A DNA stretch of 64,000 bases from Cupriavidus sp. P-10 (GTDB lineage Bacteria > Pseudomonadota > Gammaproteobacteria > Burkholderiales > Burkholderiaceae): the NCBI RefSeq assembly GCF_003402535.2, contig NZ_AP025172.1, positions 1,240,001-1,304,000 of the forward strand, read 5' to 3'. Both the position numbers and the translations under genes were made by a program. Shown one piece after another: positions 26,692 through 34,944 of the stretch. Numbering within the stretch: the stretch's first letter is position 1; every line of letters begins with the position of its first letter. The notes under the pieces are model-generated. The model worked only from the letters and a program-made list of their open reading frames with translations, ran no database searches and was not told where the DNA came from.

Positions 26692-27435
26692 TTACTGCAG
26701 GTGCTGGCCGCCGTTGATAGCTAGGTTGGCCCCTGTCACGAAGGCAGCCTCGCGGGAACACAAGTATGCGACCAGCGCTGCCACTTCTTCGGGTTTCCCC
26801 AGGCGACCCACCGGGATCTGCGGAATGATCTTGGTATCCAGAATATCCTTGGGCACTGCCGTGACCATCGCGGTGGCAATATATCCCGGCGAGATGGTAT
26901 TGACGGTCACGCCCCGCTTCGCAACTTCAAGCGCAAGCGATTTGGTGAAGCCATGTATGCCCGCCTTGGCGGCCGCGTAGTTGGTTTGACCGAAGCCACC
27001 CTTGGAGCCGATGATGGAAGATATGTTGATGATGCGACCCCAACCCCGCTCCACCATGCCGTCGCATACCGGCTTCGTCATATTGAACACCGAGTCCAGA
27101 TTGGTGCGGATGACCGCATCCCAATTGACCTTGTCCAGCTTTTTGAAGCTGGCATCCCGTGTGATGCCAGCATTATTCACAAGGATGTCGACCGGACCGA
27201 CTTCAGATTGGATCTTGCCAATGCATGCCTGGCACGAGTCGTAGTCGGCGACATCGACCGCATAGGCCTGAAACTGACGCCCATCTGCCGCCATCCGGGT
27301 CAGCCAGCCCGCCACACCAGCATTGCTAGGGGAATGGGTAACCACCACCGTATATCCCGCGTTATGGAGCTTGGCACTAATGGCTTCGCCCAGCCCACCC
27401 ATGCCTCCAGTCACCACTGCAATCTGCTTTTTCAT
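26692..27435 (-). CDS. phaB: Acetoacetyl-CoA reductase PhaB
   Basis: The 247-residue short-chain dehydrogenase begins at ATG 27435 (AGGAG ten nt upstream). It has the NADP-binding VVTGGMGGLGEAI motif, the NNAG signature (LVNNAGITRDASFKK), and the catalytic Ser-Tyr-Lys set in NISSIIGSKGGFGQTNYAAAKAG. The N-terminal and active-site context matches PhaB, which reduces acetoacetyl-CoA to (R)-3-hydroxybutyryl-CoA for polyhydroxybutyrate synthesis. phaC and phaA are not nearby, so this is probably an additional paralogue. Confidence 0.93.
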   Translation of the reverse strand: MKKQIAVVTGGMGGLGEAISAKLHNAGYTVVVTHSPSNAGVAGWLTRMAADGRQFQAYAVDVADYDSCQACIGKIQSEVGPVDILVNNAGITRDASFKKLDKVNWDAVIRTNLDSVFNMTKPVCDGMVERGWGRIINISSIIGSKGGFGQTNYAAAKAGIHGFTKSLALEVAKRGVTVNTISPGYIATAMVTAVPKDILDTKIIPQIPVGRLGKPEEVAALVAYLCSREAAFVTGANLAINGGQHLQ

Positions 27436-27651
27436 TGCACTCAACTCCTCGTGATCGAGTTTAGGTCACTACGCTTTCTTGGTGGCGCGCGCCCCCCAGT
27501 TATTGCCGGCCGATCGGAGGTGGTTATTCAGTCCCGCCGCAGATCAGTTTCTTGATACGCACGCGAGATGTATCTCATCCTTGCATTTCTATGCATTATG
27601 CGTTTATCTGGACTAGGGATTCCCCGAACATGCCGCATCGCCGCATCGCCG
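27436..27651. other. Upstream region of phaB
   Basis: No gene. Contains a tandem CGCCGCATCGCCGCAT tract just before the IS903-type insertion site. Confidence 0.3.
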
Positions 27652-27660
27652 CATGGGAGT
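27652..27660. repeat. 9-bp target site duplication, left copy
   Basis: CATGGGAGT lies directly before the left terminal repeat of the IS903-type element and recurs directly after the right terminal repeat at 30699-30707. A 9-bp duplication is the size expected for the IS903 group. Confidence 0.85.
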
Positions 27661-27779
27661 GGCGTTGTTGCATAAATCCGGGTGTCTGGCTGGGCCCTGA
27701 CGTTTACGCGCAACGGTCTGGGCGGCGCCCCTGTTAACTCTTCGGGTAACTGCGTAGATTCTCGATTTTTGCCCGAGAG

Positions 27780-28735
27780 ATGCGCAAGGACGAACACAAG
27801 CGGGGAGAGCCAAAGGGGACCTACCGTGTCAGGAACTGGGCAAAGTACAACGCAGGCTTGATCGCGAGAGGCGACGTCACGATGTGGATCGATGAAAGCG
27901 TGATGAATGCAGCGCCCGAGGCGGCGTCGCCCAGGCGTGGCCGGCCACACGTCTACTCGGACGCGGCGATTCAGATGCTGCTCGGAATCAAGCAGGTGTA
28001 CCGTCTGCCGTTGCGTGCGCTGCAGGGCTTTGCACATAGCCTTCGCAAGCTCGCCTTCGCCGATTTGCCAGTCCCGAACTACACGACTCTGAGTCGCCGC
28101 GCGCAGGATCTGAACGTGGTGCTGCCGGTGCAGCGCGCCAGTCAGTCGCTGCACCTGGTGGTCGACAGCACTGGCCTGAAGGTATTCGGCGAGGGCGAGT
28201 GGAAGGTGCGCAAGCACGGCTACTCGAAGCGGCGCACCTGGCGCAAGGTGCATCTGGCGATGGACGCCAAGACAAGGTAAGCGCAGCTTTGATGACACAT
28301 CAGGACGTTGGCGACGCTGACGTGTTGCCCGAGTTGCTCGATCAAATCCCCACCGATACGCCAATCGACATTATCGGTGGCGATGGCGCATACGACACGA
28401 AGCAATGCCACACGGCGATTGCTGCGCGAGGCGCGCAACCGTCGATTCCGCCGCGTGAGGGAGCGATGCCATGGCCGCAGACCACGTCCGGTGCGGTCTG
28501 GCGCAACGAGGCCATTGACGCCATTGCCCGAAGTGGCAGGCGCGAATGGAAGACGTCCAGCGGCTATCACCGGCGTTCGCTGGTCGAAAACTTGATGTAC
28601 CGGCTCAAGACACTCACGGGTAATCGCTTGTGGGCGCGTGATGTCGGGGCCCAGGCGGCCGAGGTGGCGATCCGCGTCGGCGTACTCAACCGCATGGCGG
28701 CCCTTGCACGCCCGCAGTCCGTCCGCATCGCCTGA
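27780..28735 (+). pseudogene. IS903-type IS5-family transposase (frameshifted)
   Basis: The first frame (27780-28280) contains the N-terminal half including VPNYTTLSRRAQDLNVVL, LHLVVDSTGLKVFGEGEWKV and WRKVHLAMDAKT, with the first catalytic Asp in VVDSTG. The second frame (to 28735) continues ALMTHQDVGDADVLPELLDQ, IGGDGAYDTKQCH and HRRSLVENLMYRLKTLTG, with the second Asp and the Glu in SLVENLMYR. The break is near 28270-28276, where a few bases seem missing (AKT then a stop). All catalytic blocks are otherwise intact, so inactivation looks recent. Confidence 0.9.
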
Positions 28736-28774
28736 ATTCATCAGCACGGGAAACCTTTGTTTTCAGATCTGATT

Positions 28775-30684
28775 ATCGCGGTAGGAATACCCATTACTGG
28801 GCACCCCCCGCACAGATCCCGGCGGGCCCGATTCGGGCACCGGGCTCCCACCTTGGGTGATTGACGGCAAAGCGCCGGTCAGGCCACGGATGAAGGATTC
28901 GAGGTTTCGGGAGCCAGGCGTCAGCGATCTTGGCAATCCGCTCCCAGGTCATGCCATCCTTCTGACTGCGCCGCCGTAGCGTGCGTCGCCAGAGTTCAGT
29001 GACGTGGTGACGGAAGGCGCCAAGTGCCCGCGAGTTCGTGGGCACCGCGTGATACGCGAAGTAGCCACTGACCACCTGCTTGAGCCATCTCCCTTGTAAG
29101 GGGATCGGTTCATGCATGCGCTGTCGTAACTGCTCCTTAACCTGCTTGAGCTTTGCTCTCATACGGTCGCCACGAGTCTTTCGTTGAAGTTGGAAGGACC
29201 CGCGACGGGATTTCCCGCATATGTAAATGAAGCCCAAGAAGGTGAAGGTCTCCGGCTTGCCAAGCCCTCGGCGCGCCCGGTTGGCCGCTGCGTAGCGACC
29301 AAACTCGAGCAGCCGGGTCTTGTCCGGGTGAAGCGCAAGCGAGAACTGCTCAAACCTCGAACGCAGTGCATCCCAGAAGCGCCGTGCGTCGGCTTCATGC
29401 GCAAAGCCAACAACGATGTCATCCGCATAGCGCAGGATGATGACGTTGCCTTTGGCTTCTCGCCGTCGCCATTGCTCGGCCCAGAGATCGAAGACGTAGT
29501 GCAGGTATATATTGGCGAGCAGTGGCGATGCCACCGCGCCCTGAGGCGTGCCTGTCTCGCTGACGCTCCATTCTCCATCCTCCAGAACGCCCGCCTTGAG
29601 CCACTTGCGCACAAGGCGGATGATGCGTTCGTCGCCGATCCGGTGCTCAAGGAAGCGGATCAGCCAAGTCTGGCTTACCGAGTCAAAGAAGCCCCGAATG
29701 TCGGCGTCGAAAATCCAGTTCACCGGGGTGCTGGTGATCCCTACCGCCAGTGCATCCAGCGCATCGTGCTGGCTGCGCCTGGGCCGGAAGCCGTACGAGA
29801 ACCCGAGGAAGTCCTCCTCGTAGATCGCGTTCAGCACCTCGACCACCGCTCGCTGGACAATTTTGTCCTCCAGCGCGGCGATCCCCAGCGGACGCTGCTT
29901 GCCATCCGGCTTCGGTATATACCGTCGCCGTACTGGCAGTGCCCGGTACGCTCCGCTCTGAACTGCCGCGTGCAAAGCTTGAAGATGCTCTTCCAAGCCG
30001 GCCTCGTAGTCCTGCCACGTCAGGCCGTCCACCCCAGGCGCCGCCTTGCGCTTGAGCGCGAAGAATGCCTCCCGGAGCAAATCAACTGTGACATGGTGCG
30101 AAAGCGCGGTGAACCGCTCCTTCTTCCGCTGCCTTGCAGCGTGTCGTACACGTTCCAGCCCCTGTGGCACGCTTTCCCGGTTCTGTGCCCGGCACGTGTG
30201 TGGCTGACCCGCGTTCCCCTTGGCCCCCGCCCTTCGCTCCACCCACTCCGCGGCCGGTTTCCCGACTTTGTTCGCAAGCTTCATCGCTACTATGGCGGAG
30301 TCTGACTTCTCTCGTCCGTTCATCATCGGCTACGGCTCCTCGCCTTCCCAACACGGACCAGCCCTGCGCTGCGACTGGCCAGACGAGAGATCTCCCGGTT
30401 CCCGTTCAAGGAGCGTACGTACATGCCAGGGTCTCAGACCACGCCGGGCCGGTGACGCGCTCGCTGTAGCGCGCCCCACCATGTTGCCTTCCGCCTGCAT
30501 AACTGCGTCGGCGCCCGGGATGAACGTTTCTATCGTGGCTCAATGGCTGGCCTATACGCACCCCTGTCAACGCTTCGCAACGCTCCTCGCGGACCGCCAC
30601 GCATGACTCGGGGACAACGTGATTTGCTAGATCTTCGCTGTCTGGGACTTTCACCCGTTACTCCTTGCCGGTCTCCCGGCGCAC
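28775..30684 (-). mobile_element. Group II intron (bacterial class C-like) with reverse transcriptase
   Basis: On the minus strand the 5' end at 30684 reads GTGCGCCGGGAGACCGG, matching the GUGYG start, followed by GGTGAAAGTCCC, a conserved domain I string. Near the 3' end there is a domain V-like hairpin (GAGCCCGGTGCCCGAATCGG ... CCGCCGGGATCTG) and a terminal CCGCGAT with the AY end at 28775. Total length is 1910 nt. The insertion point is inside the right inverted repeat of the IS903-type element. Class assignment is by the look of domain V and the RT, not by modelling. Confidence 0.88.
28794..30326 (-). CDS. ltrA: Group II intron-encoded reverse transcriptase/maturase
   Basis: The 510-residue protein has an RT domain with blocks RRYIPKPDGKQRPLGIAALE, FLGFSYGFRPRRSQHDALDA, DADIRGFFDSV, GTPQGAVASPLLANIYLHYV and the catalytic RYADDIVVGF. 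It is followed by a maturase region (LKQVVSGYFAYHAVPTNSRA, ELWRRTLRRRSQKDGM). It promotes splicing and retrohoming of its intron. There is no HNH endonuclease domain, as usual for class C. The C-terminal residues are encoded inside domain V, which is unusual. Starts at 30326 or an internal ATG are both possible. Confidence 0.93.
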   Translation of the reverse strand: MMNGREKSDSAIVAMKLANKVGKPAAEWVERRAGAKGNAGQPHTCRAQNRESVPQGLERVRHAARQRKKERFTALSHHVTVDLLREAFFALKRKAAPGVDGLTWQDYEAGLEEHLQALHAAVQSGAYRALPVRRRYIPKPDGKQRPLGIAALEDKIVQRAVVEVLNAIYEEDFLGFSYGFRPRRSQHDALDALAVGITSTPVNWIFDADIRGFFDSVSQTWLIRFLEHRIGDERIIRLVRKWLKAGVLEDGEWSVSETGTPQGAVASPLLANIYLHYVFDLWAEQWRRREAKGNVIILRYADDIVVGFAHEADARRFWDALRSRFEQFSLALHPDKTRLLEFGRYAAANRARRGLGKPETFTFLGFIYICGKSRRGSFQLQRKTRGDRMRAKLKQVKEQLRQRMHEPIPLQGRWLKQVVSGYFAYHAVPTNSRALGAFRHHVTELWRRTLRRRSQKDGMTWERIAKIADAWLPKPRILHPWPDRRFAVNHPRWEPGARIGPAGICAGGAQ

Positions 30685-30698
30685 TATGCAACAACGCC

Positions 30699-30707
30699 CA
30701 TGGGAGT
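30699..30707. repeat. 9-bp target site duplication, right copy
   Basis: CATGGGAGT, identical to 27652-27660. Confidence 0.85.
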
Positions 30708-30908
30708 GCAAAGCACCGTATTGGAAATGGGCGTTTAGCATTGAGCGATTCGGTCGCCTGCCGAGCTCGAGATGAAGTCATCAATCGAGAGGAGCCAATC
30801 ACCGATTGGGGCGGATGCGACACCCAGGATAGAAGATGCCCGCTGAATTGGCCGAGTTCCTCGACCGGTTCGGACGAATGGCTGAAGCCAAGTCCCAACG
30901 CTCCCGCA

Positions 30909-31313
30909 CGCTACCGCCGCGCCCACGGGCTGGCGCCTAGCCCGCAGCCTGGGGAGATGCGCCCGCTGGTGCTGCCGGTGATCGGCCGTGAGACGGGGCG
31001 CGACAAGGCCCTGTCACGCGGGGCGCTGCACCTGGTGCTGAAAGAAGTATTCGGCATGGCCGCGGAGCGCTTGCGGGCGCGGGGGCCAGAGTGGGAGGCG
31101 CAAGCCGCAGTACTGGCCAGTGCCTCGGCCCACTGGCTGCGCCATACCGCCGGCTCGCACACGACCGACCAGCAGGTGGACCTGCGCTACGTCAGGGATA
31201 ACCTCGGGCATGCGTCGATCTCGACGACGAGCGGCTACCTGCATAGCGAGGAGGATGCGCGCCATGAAGCCACGCAGGAGCGGCACCGGATTGGCTGGGT
31301 CCGCAAGGCTTGA
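30909..31313 (+). pseudogene. Tyrosine recombinase C-terminal fragment
   Basis: About 135 codons encode the C-terminal catalytic part of a phage-type integrase. KALSRGALHLVLKEVFGMAA is followed by HWLRHTAGSHTTDQQVDLRY (HxxR box), DNLGHASISTTSGYLHSEED (His and nucleophile Tyr) and a basic tail. The N-terminal arm and the first catalytic Arg are absent. A shorter piece of the same gene type lies at 50553-50637. Confidence 0.85.
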
Positions 31314-31540
31314 GCACGTAGCTCGCTAGGCCGAATTCGGCGGGGGCCTTTGTCTTTCGGTTTCTGTGGGACGTCCCTCCGCTTTGTCGCATGGTAGTTT
31401 CATGATCGTGAAAGTATGGGGGGGGGGGTGGGTTTCATGCTAGCTGTTTGGTCGTTGCAGATAAAGCTCGGCGATTAATTGCAATTTGGCTATCAAACAA
31501 CCATTCTCCCTATGCTTGTTGTTGAAGGTCGTCATTCGTG
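31314..31540. other. Non-coding interval with poly-G tract
   Basis: No gene. A run of about ten G residues near 31420 is followed by TGGGTTTCATGCTAGC. Otherwise featureless. Confidence 0.4.
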
Positions 31541-31646
31541 GGAGTGGAACGAAATTGGGGGATGCGCCCGTCTACGTGCTCAGTTGGATCTACGGCGACC
31601 GAAAGTGTGGGTACTTGTAGATGAATTGCTCCTCCAGCTTGCCATC
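31541..31646 (-). repeat. Inverted copy of ISKra4-like 3' end (partner 1841-1946)
   Basis: Reverse complement of the end region at 1841-1946, with a few substitutions. It represents the extreme C-terminal codons and terminal segment of the same element type. Confidence 0.8.
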
Positions 31647-31709
31647 CAAGCTTGCTTAAATCTATCCGGAGTCTGCTTGGAGATTGCCTTGACCTGCTGG
31701 ACACGCTGG

Positions 31710-31866
31710 TCCGATCGCCATCCCAGGCGGTGAGCTGGTGCGGCCGGCGCGAGGCTGGCGGCCTCGCCCACGAAGAATGGTGGTGGTGGGCGGTGGAGAC
31801 GACGGCCGTTCCACGCGACAACATCTTCCACGCCAGTGCGCGCTCGTCACACAAAGTGCGGTCGGG
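31710..31866 (+). mobile_element. Degenerate end of an ISL3-family element
   Basis: This segment resembles the non-coding end following the ISL3 transposase copy at 60121-61989: GCGAGGCTGGCGG, a purine-rich middle, and a terminal GTCACACAAAGTGCGG at about 31849-31864. It looks like a solo IS end left by deletion. It abuts the Ogt-like fragment, which it probably interrupted. Confidence 0.5.
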
Positions 31867-32100
31867 TTCGCCCGGAGGGAGGATGCAAAACGGGCGCAGC
31901 AACTGCAAGCGAGGCGTTCGCAAGCCCGACCGCGAGGCCATTCTCGCGATACCTGAGCTGCTCGGCCGGCGGCACGGATTGTTGTGCCGCGGCCTGCGCA
32001 AACTCGCCATAGCTTCGGCAGCGACCGCTAGGGATGTAAATGAGTTCGTGAAGGCGCGCCTGGACGGTACACCCCATTGCGCAGCGGCAACCAGCTCAAT
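31867..32100 (-). pseudogene. Ogt/Ada-type methylguanine methyltransferase fragment
   Basis: The minus strand reads QARLHELIYIPSGRCRSYGE followed by FAQAAAQQ and a less clear stretch. The pattern V(H/W)xLxxIPxGxxRSYGExAxA is the helix-turn-helix region of O6-alkylguanine-DNA alkyltransferases. The active-site PCHR is not preserved. This is a short decayed remnant, with modest certainty. Confidence 0.45.
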
Positions 32101-32224
32101 CATCTGCCGGGCCGCAGCGCCGGCGCGGCGCATCGGCGCCAGCCTGATTCGGCCGCCGCCTGCCTCTTGCTATCCCCACTGCCATAATGTTATTCATGGG
32201 TGCTGCACCGGGAACTGAGGCAGG

Positions 32225-32467
32225 TCATTTACCTTTGCTTCCGGTCGATGTATACGACGAGTTTCCACTGCCTGCGGTGCAACAAAAGCCACTACCTCCG
32301 GTTGACCCGTTGCATTGTTCGACGAAAGACTGGAAATCGTCTGCTCGCATTGGCTTTGCATACCACCATCCCTGCCCCCAATCCACACCTTGTTCGCGGA
32401 GGTACCGGACTTGGTCGGCAGTCTCCACGCCCTCAGCCACGATTCGCAAATTTAGAGCCTTGGCCAT
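32225..32467 (-). pseudogene. EAL-domain (cyclic-di-GMP phosphodiesterase) C-terminal fragment
   Basis: The 80-residue frame begins with AKALNLRIVAEGVETADQVR, the conserved EGVE(T/N) block of EAL domains, and continues LREQGVDWGQGWWYAKPM, the C-terminal QGxxxAKP motif. The upstream catalytic part (the EAL and DD motifs) is missing. The break coincides with a tRNA 3'-end sequence at 32477-32508, indicating truncation at an integration or deletion junction. Confidence 0.85.
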
Positions 32468-32476
32468 ACTAATCTA

Positions 32477-32508
32477 GGGTGCGGGTTCGAGTCCCGCTGC
32501 CGGCACCA
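32477..32508 (+). tRNA. tRNA 3'-end fragment (T-arm, acceptor strand, CCA); possible att site
   Basis: The sequence has a perfect T-stem (GCGGG / CCCGC) around the loop TTCGAGT, then TGCCGGC-A-CCA. This is exactly the 3' third of a tRNA with an encoded CCA. No matching 5' acceptor strand (GCCGGCA) with D- and anticodon arms is found upstream, where an EAL gene fragment lies instead. It is typical of the tRNA piece carried at an integrase attachment site. The isotype cannot be read. Confidence 0.7.
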
Positions 32509-32529
32509 TCCTGATCGGGAAAGCCTTCG

Positions 32530-32705
32530 CCCCCACCGAACCAATCGGGAATTCTGGCGCGTGCGAGCTGACTACCCTGGACGGTCTTTTCAAAATCACC
32601 GGCGCCGTCGTTGATCACGGTAACGCGTTCGTCGGTCGCCACACCGTTTCGACTGAGGAGCTGATCGTAAGCAATGGGATGGACGCCCCCACCCGGTGAC
32701 GGCAT
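32530..32705 (-). pseudogene. ISKra4-like transposase internal fragment
   Basis: The minus-strand frame contains AYDQLLSRNGVATDERVTVI, NDGAGDFEKTVQGSQLARAR and ends IPDWF. This resembles the region just before the LDWFH motif of ISKra4-type transposases. Only about 50 residues remain between the tRNA fragment and IS110. Confidence 0.5.
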
Positions 32706-32760
32706 CGATGTGCCAGAGTGGAAGTGTCGCTAGCCACTCAAACCGGAAGGGGCATCCATC

Positions 32761-33795
32761 ATGCAAATTACGACAATTGGGATCGACCTGGCCAAGAATG
32801 TGCTACAGGTCCACGGCGCAAACGAGCGAGGCAAGATGGTGCTGCGCAAGCAGTTGCGGCGTGAGCAAGTTGCAGCGTTCTTCGCCAACCTCCCGAGTTG
32901 CCTGATCGGGATGGAGGCGTGCGGCAGTGCACACCACTGGGCCCGTAAGCTGCAGGCGCTAGGGCATACGGTCCGGCTGATGGCGCCGCAGTTTGTGAAG
33001 CCTTATGTCAAGAGCAACAAGAACGATGCGGCCGATGCACAAGCCATTTGCGAGGCTGTAACGCGGCCCACGATGCGATTTGTACCGATCAAGAACATCG
33101 AACAGCAGACAGTCCTCTCTCTCCATCGCGTGCGCCAGGGCTTCATAAAGGCTCGCACCGCTCAGGCCAACCAGATCCGTGGCCTGCTGGCTGAGTACGG
33201 TCTCGTTGTGCCACAAGGCATTGCCTATATCGCCCTACGTGTGCCGGATCTGATCGAGGATGCGACGAACGATTTGCCTGGCACATTCCGCCAGCTTATC
33301 GACCGTCTGCTCGAGCACCTAAAATTGCTCGATCAACAGGTCAAAGAGATCGAGGCACAAATTAAGGCTTGGCATCGTGACGACGAAATCAGCCGACGAC
33401 TCGAGCAGGTGCCTGGAATCGGACCGATCACAGCGAGCGCGCTGGCTGCGACGGTGGGCGATGCAAAGAACTTCGACAACGGAAGGCAACTCGCGGCGTG
33501 GCTGGGACTTGTGCCTCGACAACATTCCAGCGGCGGCAAGGCAAAGTTGCTTGGCATGAGTAAAAGAGGTGATGCATACCTTCGAACCTTGCTCATCCAC
33601 GGAGCGCGGTCGGTAATCTATCGAGCGACGCAGAGGAACGACCGTGATAGTTGGCTGGTCAAGCTGACAACGCGCCGAAACGCTAACGTCGCGGCGGTCG
33701 CCTTGGCCAACAAAACAGCTAGAATCGTTTGGGCTTTGCTTGCGCACGACCGTCAGTTCCGACCCGACTACACGCCTGCTATCGCAGCCGCGTAG
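32761..33795 (+). CDS. IS110-family transposase
   Basis: The 344-residue protein has the N-terminal DEDD (RuvC-like) domain starting TTIGIDLAKNVLQVHG, with VKPYVKSNKNDAADAQAICE as the second block. The C-terminal transposase_20 domain reads LEQVPGIGPITASALAATVG, AAWLGLVPRQHSSGGKAKLL and GMSKRGDAYLRTLLIHGARS. Residues fit the IS1111 subgroup. Recent work shows IS110 elements use a bridge RNA from their non-coding ends, so the flanks (32700-32760 and 33796-34150) are candidates for it. The gene is intact. Confidence 0.93.
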   Translation: MQITTIGIDLAKNVLQVHGANERGKMVLRKQLRREQVAAFFANLPSCLIGMEACGSAHHWARKLQALGHTVRLMAPQFVKPYVKSNKNDAADAQAICEAVTRPTMRFVPIKNIEQQTVLSLHRVRQGFIKARTAQANQIRGLLAEYGLVVPQGIAYIALRVPDLIEDATNDLPGTFRQLIDRLLEHLKLLDQQVKEIEAQIKAWHRDDEISRRLEQVPGIGPITASALAATVGDAKNFDNGRQLAAWLGLVPRQHSSGGKAKLLGMSKRGDAYLRTLLIHGARSVIYRATQRNDRDSWLVKLTTRRNANVAAVALANKTARIVWALLAHDRQFRPDYTPAIAAA

Positions 33796-34150
33796 TCAAG
33801 TCGGGCCAGTCAAAACAGACTTCAGAGGGATCACACCACAGATTGCGCAAGCGATCACGAAGTGATGGCGAGACAGGTAAGACCGTGGTCGGCAAAGCCC
33901 TTCCCGGACGAGGCACCAAGAGTGCGTGTAAGCGATCGAGGCGCCGACCAGCAAATCCCATCAGGGACAGTGAGCATGTCCATGCTCGCATCAAAAGTCC
34001 GGATGTACGGGAGCAATCTTCCTCTTCTCGTTGTCATGAGTGAGAGCTTGGCAAACTGGGGGCGTCCATGTACGTCCGCTGATGGCCGTGTAGACGCGAG
34101 AGTCGAACCTATCCAGAGTAGTTCCCATCAAAAATCTGGCGAAGACTACT
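33796..34150. other. Interval between IS110 and IS66 transposase genes
   Basis: No protein-coding gene is evident. The part nearest the IS110 gene may contain its 3' end. The left terminal repeat expected for the IS66 element (complement of that at about 40683-40701) was not found, so that end seems lost. Confidence 0.35.
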
Positions 34151-34546
34151 TTGGAGACTGTGGCTAAGCGTGGTGGCCGCGTACGCGGCAGCCGCAATCA
34201 TCCGATCGAACTGAAGCAAAGGCTTGCAGAAGCTGCGTGCGTGCCAGGCGTCTCGGTTTCAAAGCTGGCGCTGGAACACGGTCTAAACGTGAACATGGTC
34301 TTTCGGTGGCGTCGCATGCTTCGAGCAGGCCAACTAGGGATCCCCCATGTTGGTGACACCCCAGTGCTGTTCCCCGTTGTAGTCAGAGGCCCCGGAGTCG
34401 AAGCGTCGCTCACGGGCAAGCCATGCGAGCGGCCGGAAGCGTTGCCAGCAGGAGTCATCCGATTGCACCTGGCCAAGGGCCAGGTGAGCATTGAAGGCCG
34501 AGTCGATCCAGAAACCCTGCGTATGATCGTGCAATGGCTGAGCTGA
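34151..34546 (+). CDS. tnpA: IS66-family accessory protein TnpA
   Basis: The 131-residue protein has an HTH region (HPIELKQRLAEAACVPGVSV, KLALEHGLNVNMVFRWRRML) and a C-terminal block typical of IS66 TnpA (GVIRLHLAKGQVSIEGRVDP). The start is TTG 34151 or GTG 34160. It overlaps tnpB by 13 bp, as in IS66 operons. It is required with TnpB for IS66 transposition. Confidence 0.9.
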   Translation: METVAKRGGRVRGSRNHPIELKQRLAEAACVPGVSVSKLALEHGLNVNMVFRWRRMLRAGQLGIPHVGDTPVLFPVVVRGPGVEASLTGKPCERPEALPAGVIRLHLAKGQVSIEGRVDPETLRMIVQWLS

Positions 34547-34893
34547 TGATGGAGCCGCCGGCGAACACCCGGATCTGGGTTGCTGCAGGATTTACTGACA
34601 TGCGATGTGGTTTCGATGGCCTAGCTGCCAAAGTGCAGATGGTCCTGCAGAAAGACCCATTCTCTGGCCACGTTTTTATCTTCAGGGGCAAACGTGGTGA
34701 TCTGCTCAAGTGTCTGTACTGGCGGGACGGTGGCTTGTGCCTGTTCGCCAAACGTTTGGAACGGGGTAGGTTCGCCTGGCCGCGTGCCGAAGGTGGCGTG
34801 GTGGCCCTGACGAATGCGCAACTTGGCCTTCTGTTGGAGGGGTTCGACTGGCGGCAACCCATCAATGCGGCCCGTCCGTGCAGTGCTTTGTAA
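34534..34893 (+). CDS. tnpB: IS66-family accessory protein TnpB
   Basis: The 119-residue protein shows the IS66 Orf2 signature: IWVAAGFTDMRCGFDGLAAK, KDPFSGHVFIFRGKRGDLLK and CLYWRDGGLCLFAKRLERGR. Length matches the family (about 115). It sits between tnpA and tnpC and is intact. Confidence 0.95.
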   Translation: MAELMMEPPANTRIWVAAGFTDMRCGFDGLAAKVQMVLQKDPFSGHVFIFRGKRGDLLKCLYWRDGGLCLFAKRLERGRFAWPRAEGGVVALTNAQLGLLLEGFDWRQPINAARPCSAL

Positions 34894-34944
34894 ACGTCTG
34901 TGACAACACACGTGGGGAGTGACGCTGGCGCCTAGACTGCCTGC

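Larger units (their letters stand above)
27661..30698 (+). mobile_element. IS903-type IS5-family element interrupted by a group II intron
   Basis: The left end is GGCGTTGTTGCATAAATC at 27661-27678. The right end is the inverted repeat, but it is split: CAGATCTGATT at 28764-28774, then the intron, then TATGCAACAACGCC at 30685-30698. Removing 28775-30684 restores a continuous terminal repeat. The ends resemble those of IS903, and the flanks carry a 9-bp duplication. Without the intron the element is 1128 bp, a usual size for the group. Confidence 0.88.

Noticed and set aside
27630..27660. Short CGCCGCAT repeats considered as a CRISPR-like or tandem array
   Set aside because: Only about three units of about 8 bp without spacers; no CRISPR array is seen anywhere in the window.
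27528..28364. 278-codon minus-strand frame over the IS903-type transposase
   Set aside because: Antisense shadow of the transposase gene; Arg/His-rich with no domain.
29184..30305. 373-codon plus-strand frame opposite the reverse transcriptase
   Set aside because: Antisense to a gene with clear RT motifs; typical shadow in high-GC DNA.
31652..32218. 188-codon plus-strand frame
   Set aside because: It crosses an ISL3 end remnant and runs antisense to the Ogt-like fragment; no coherent domain.
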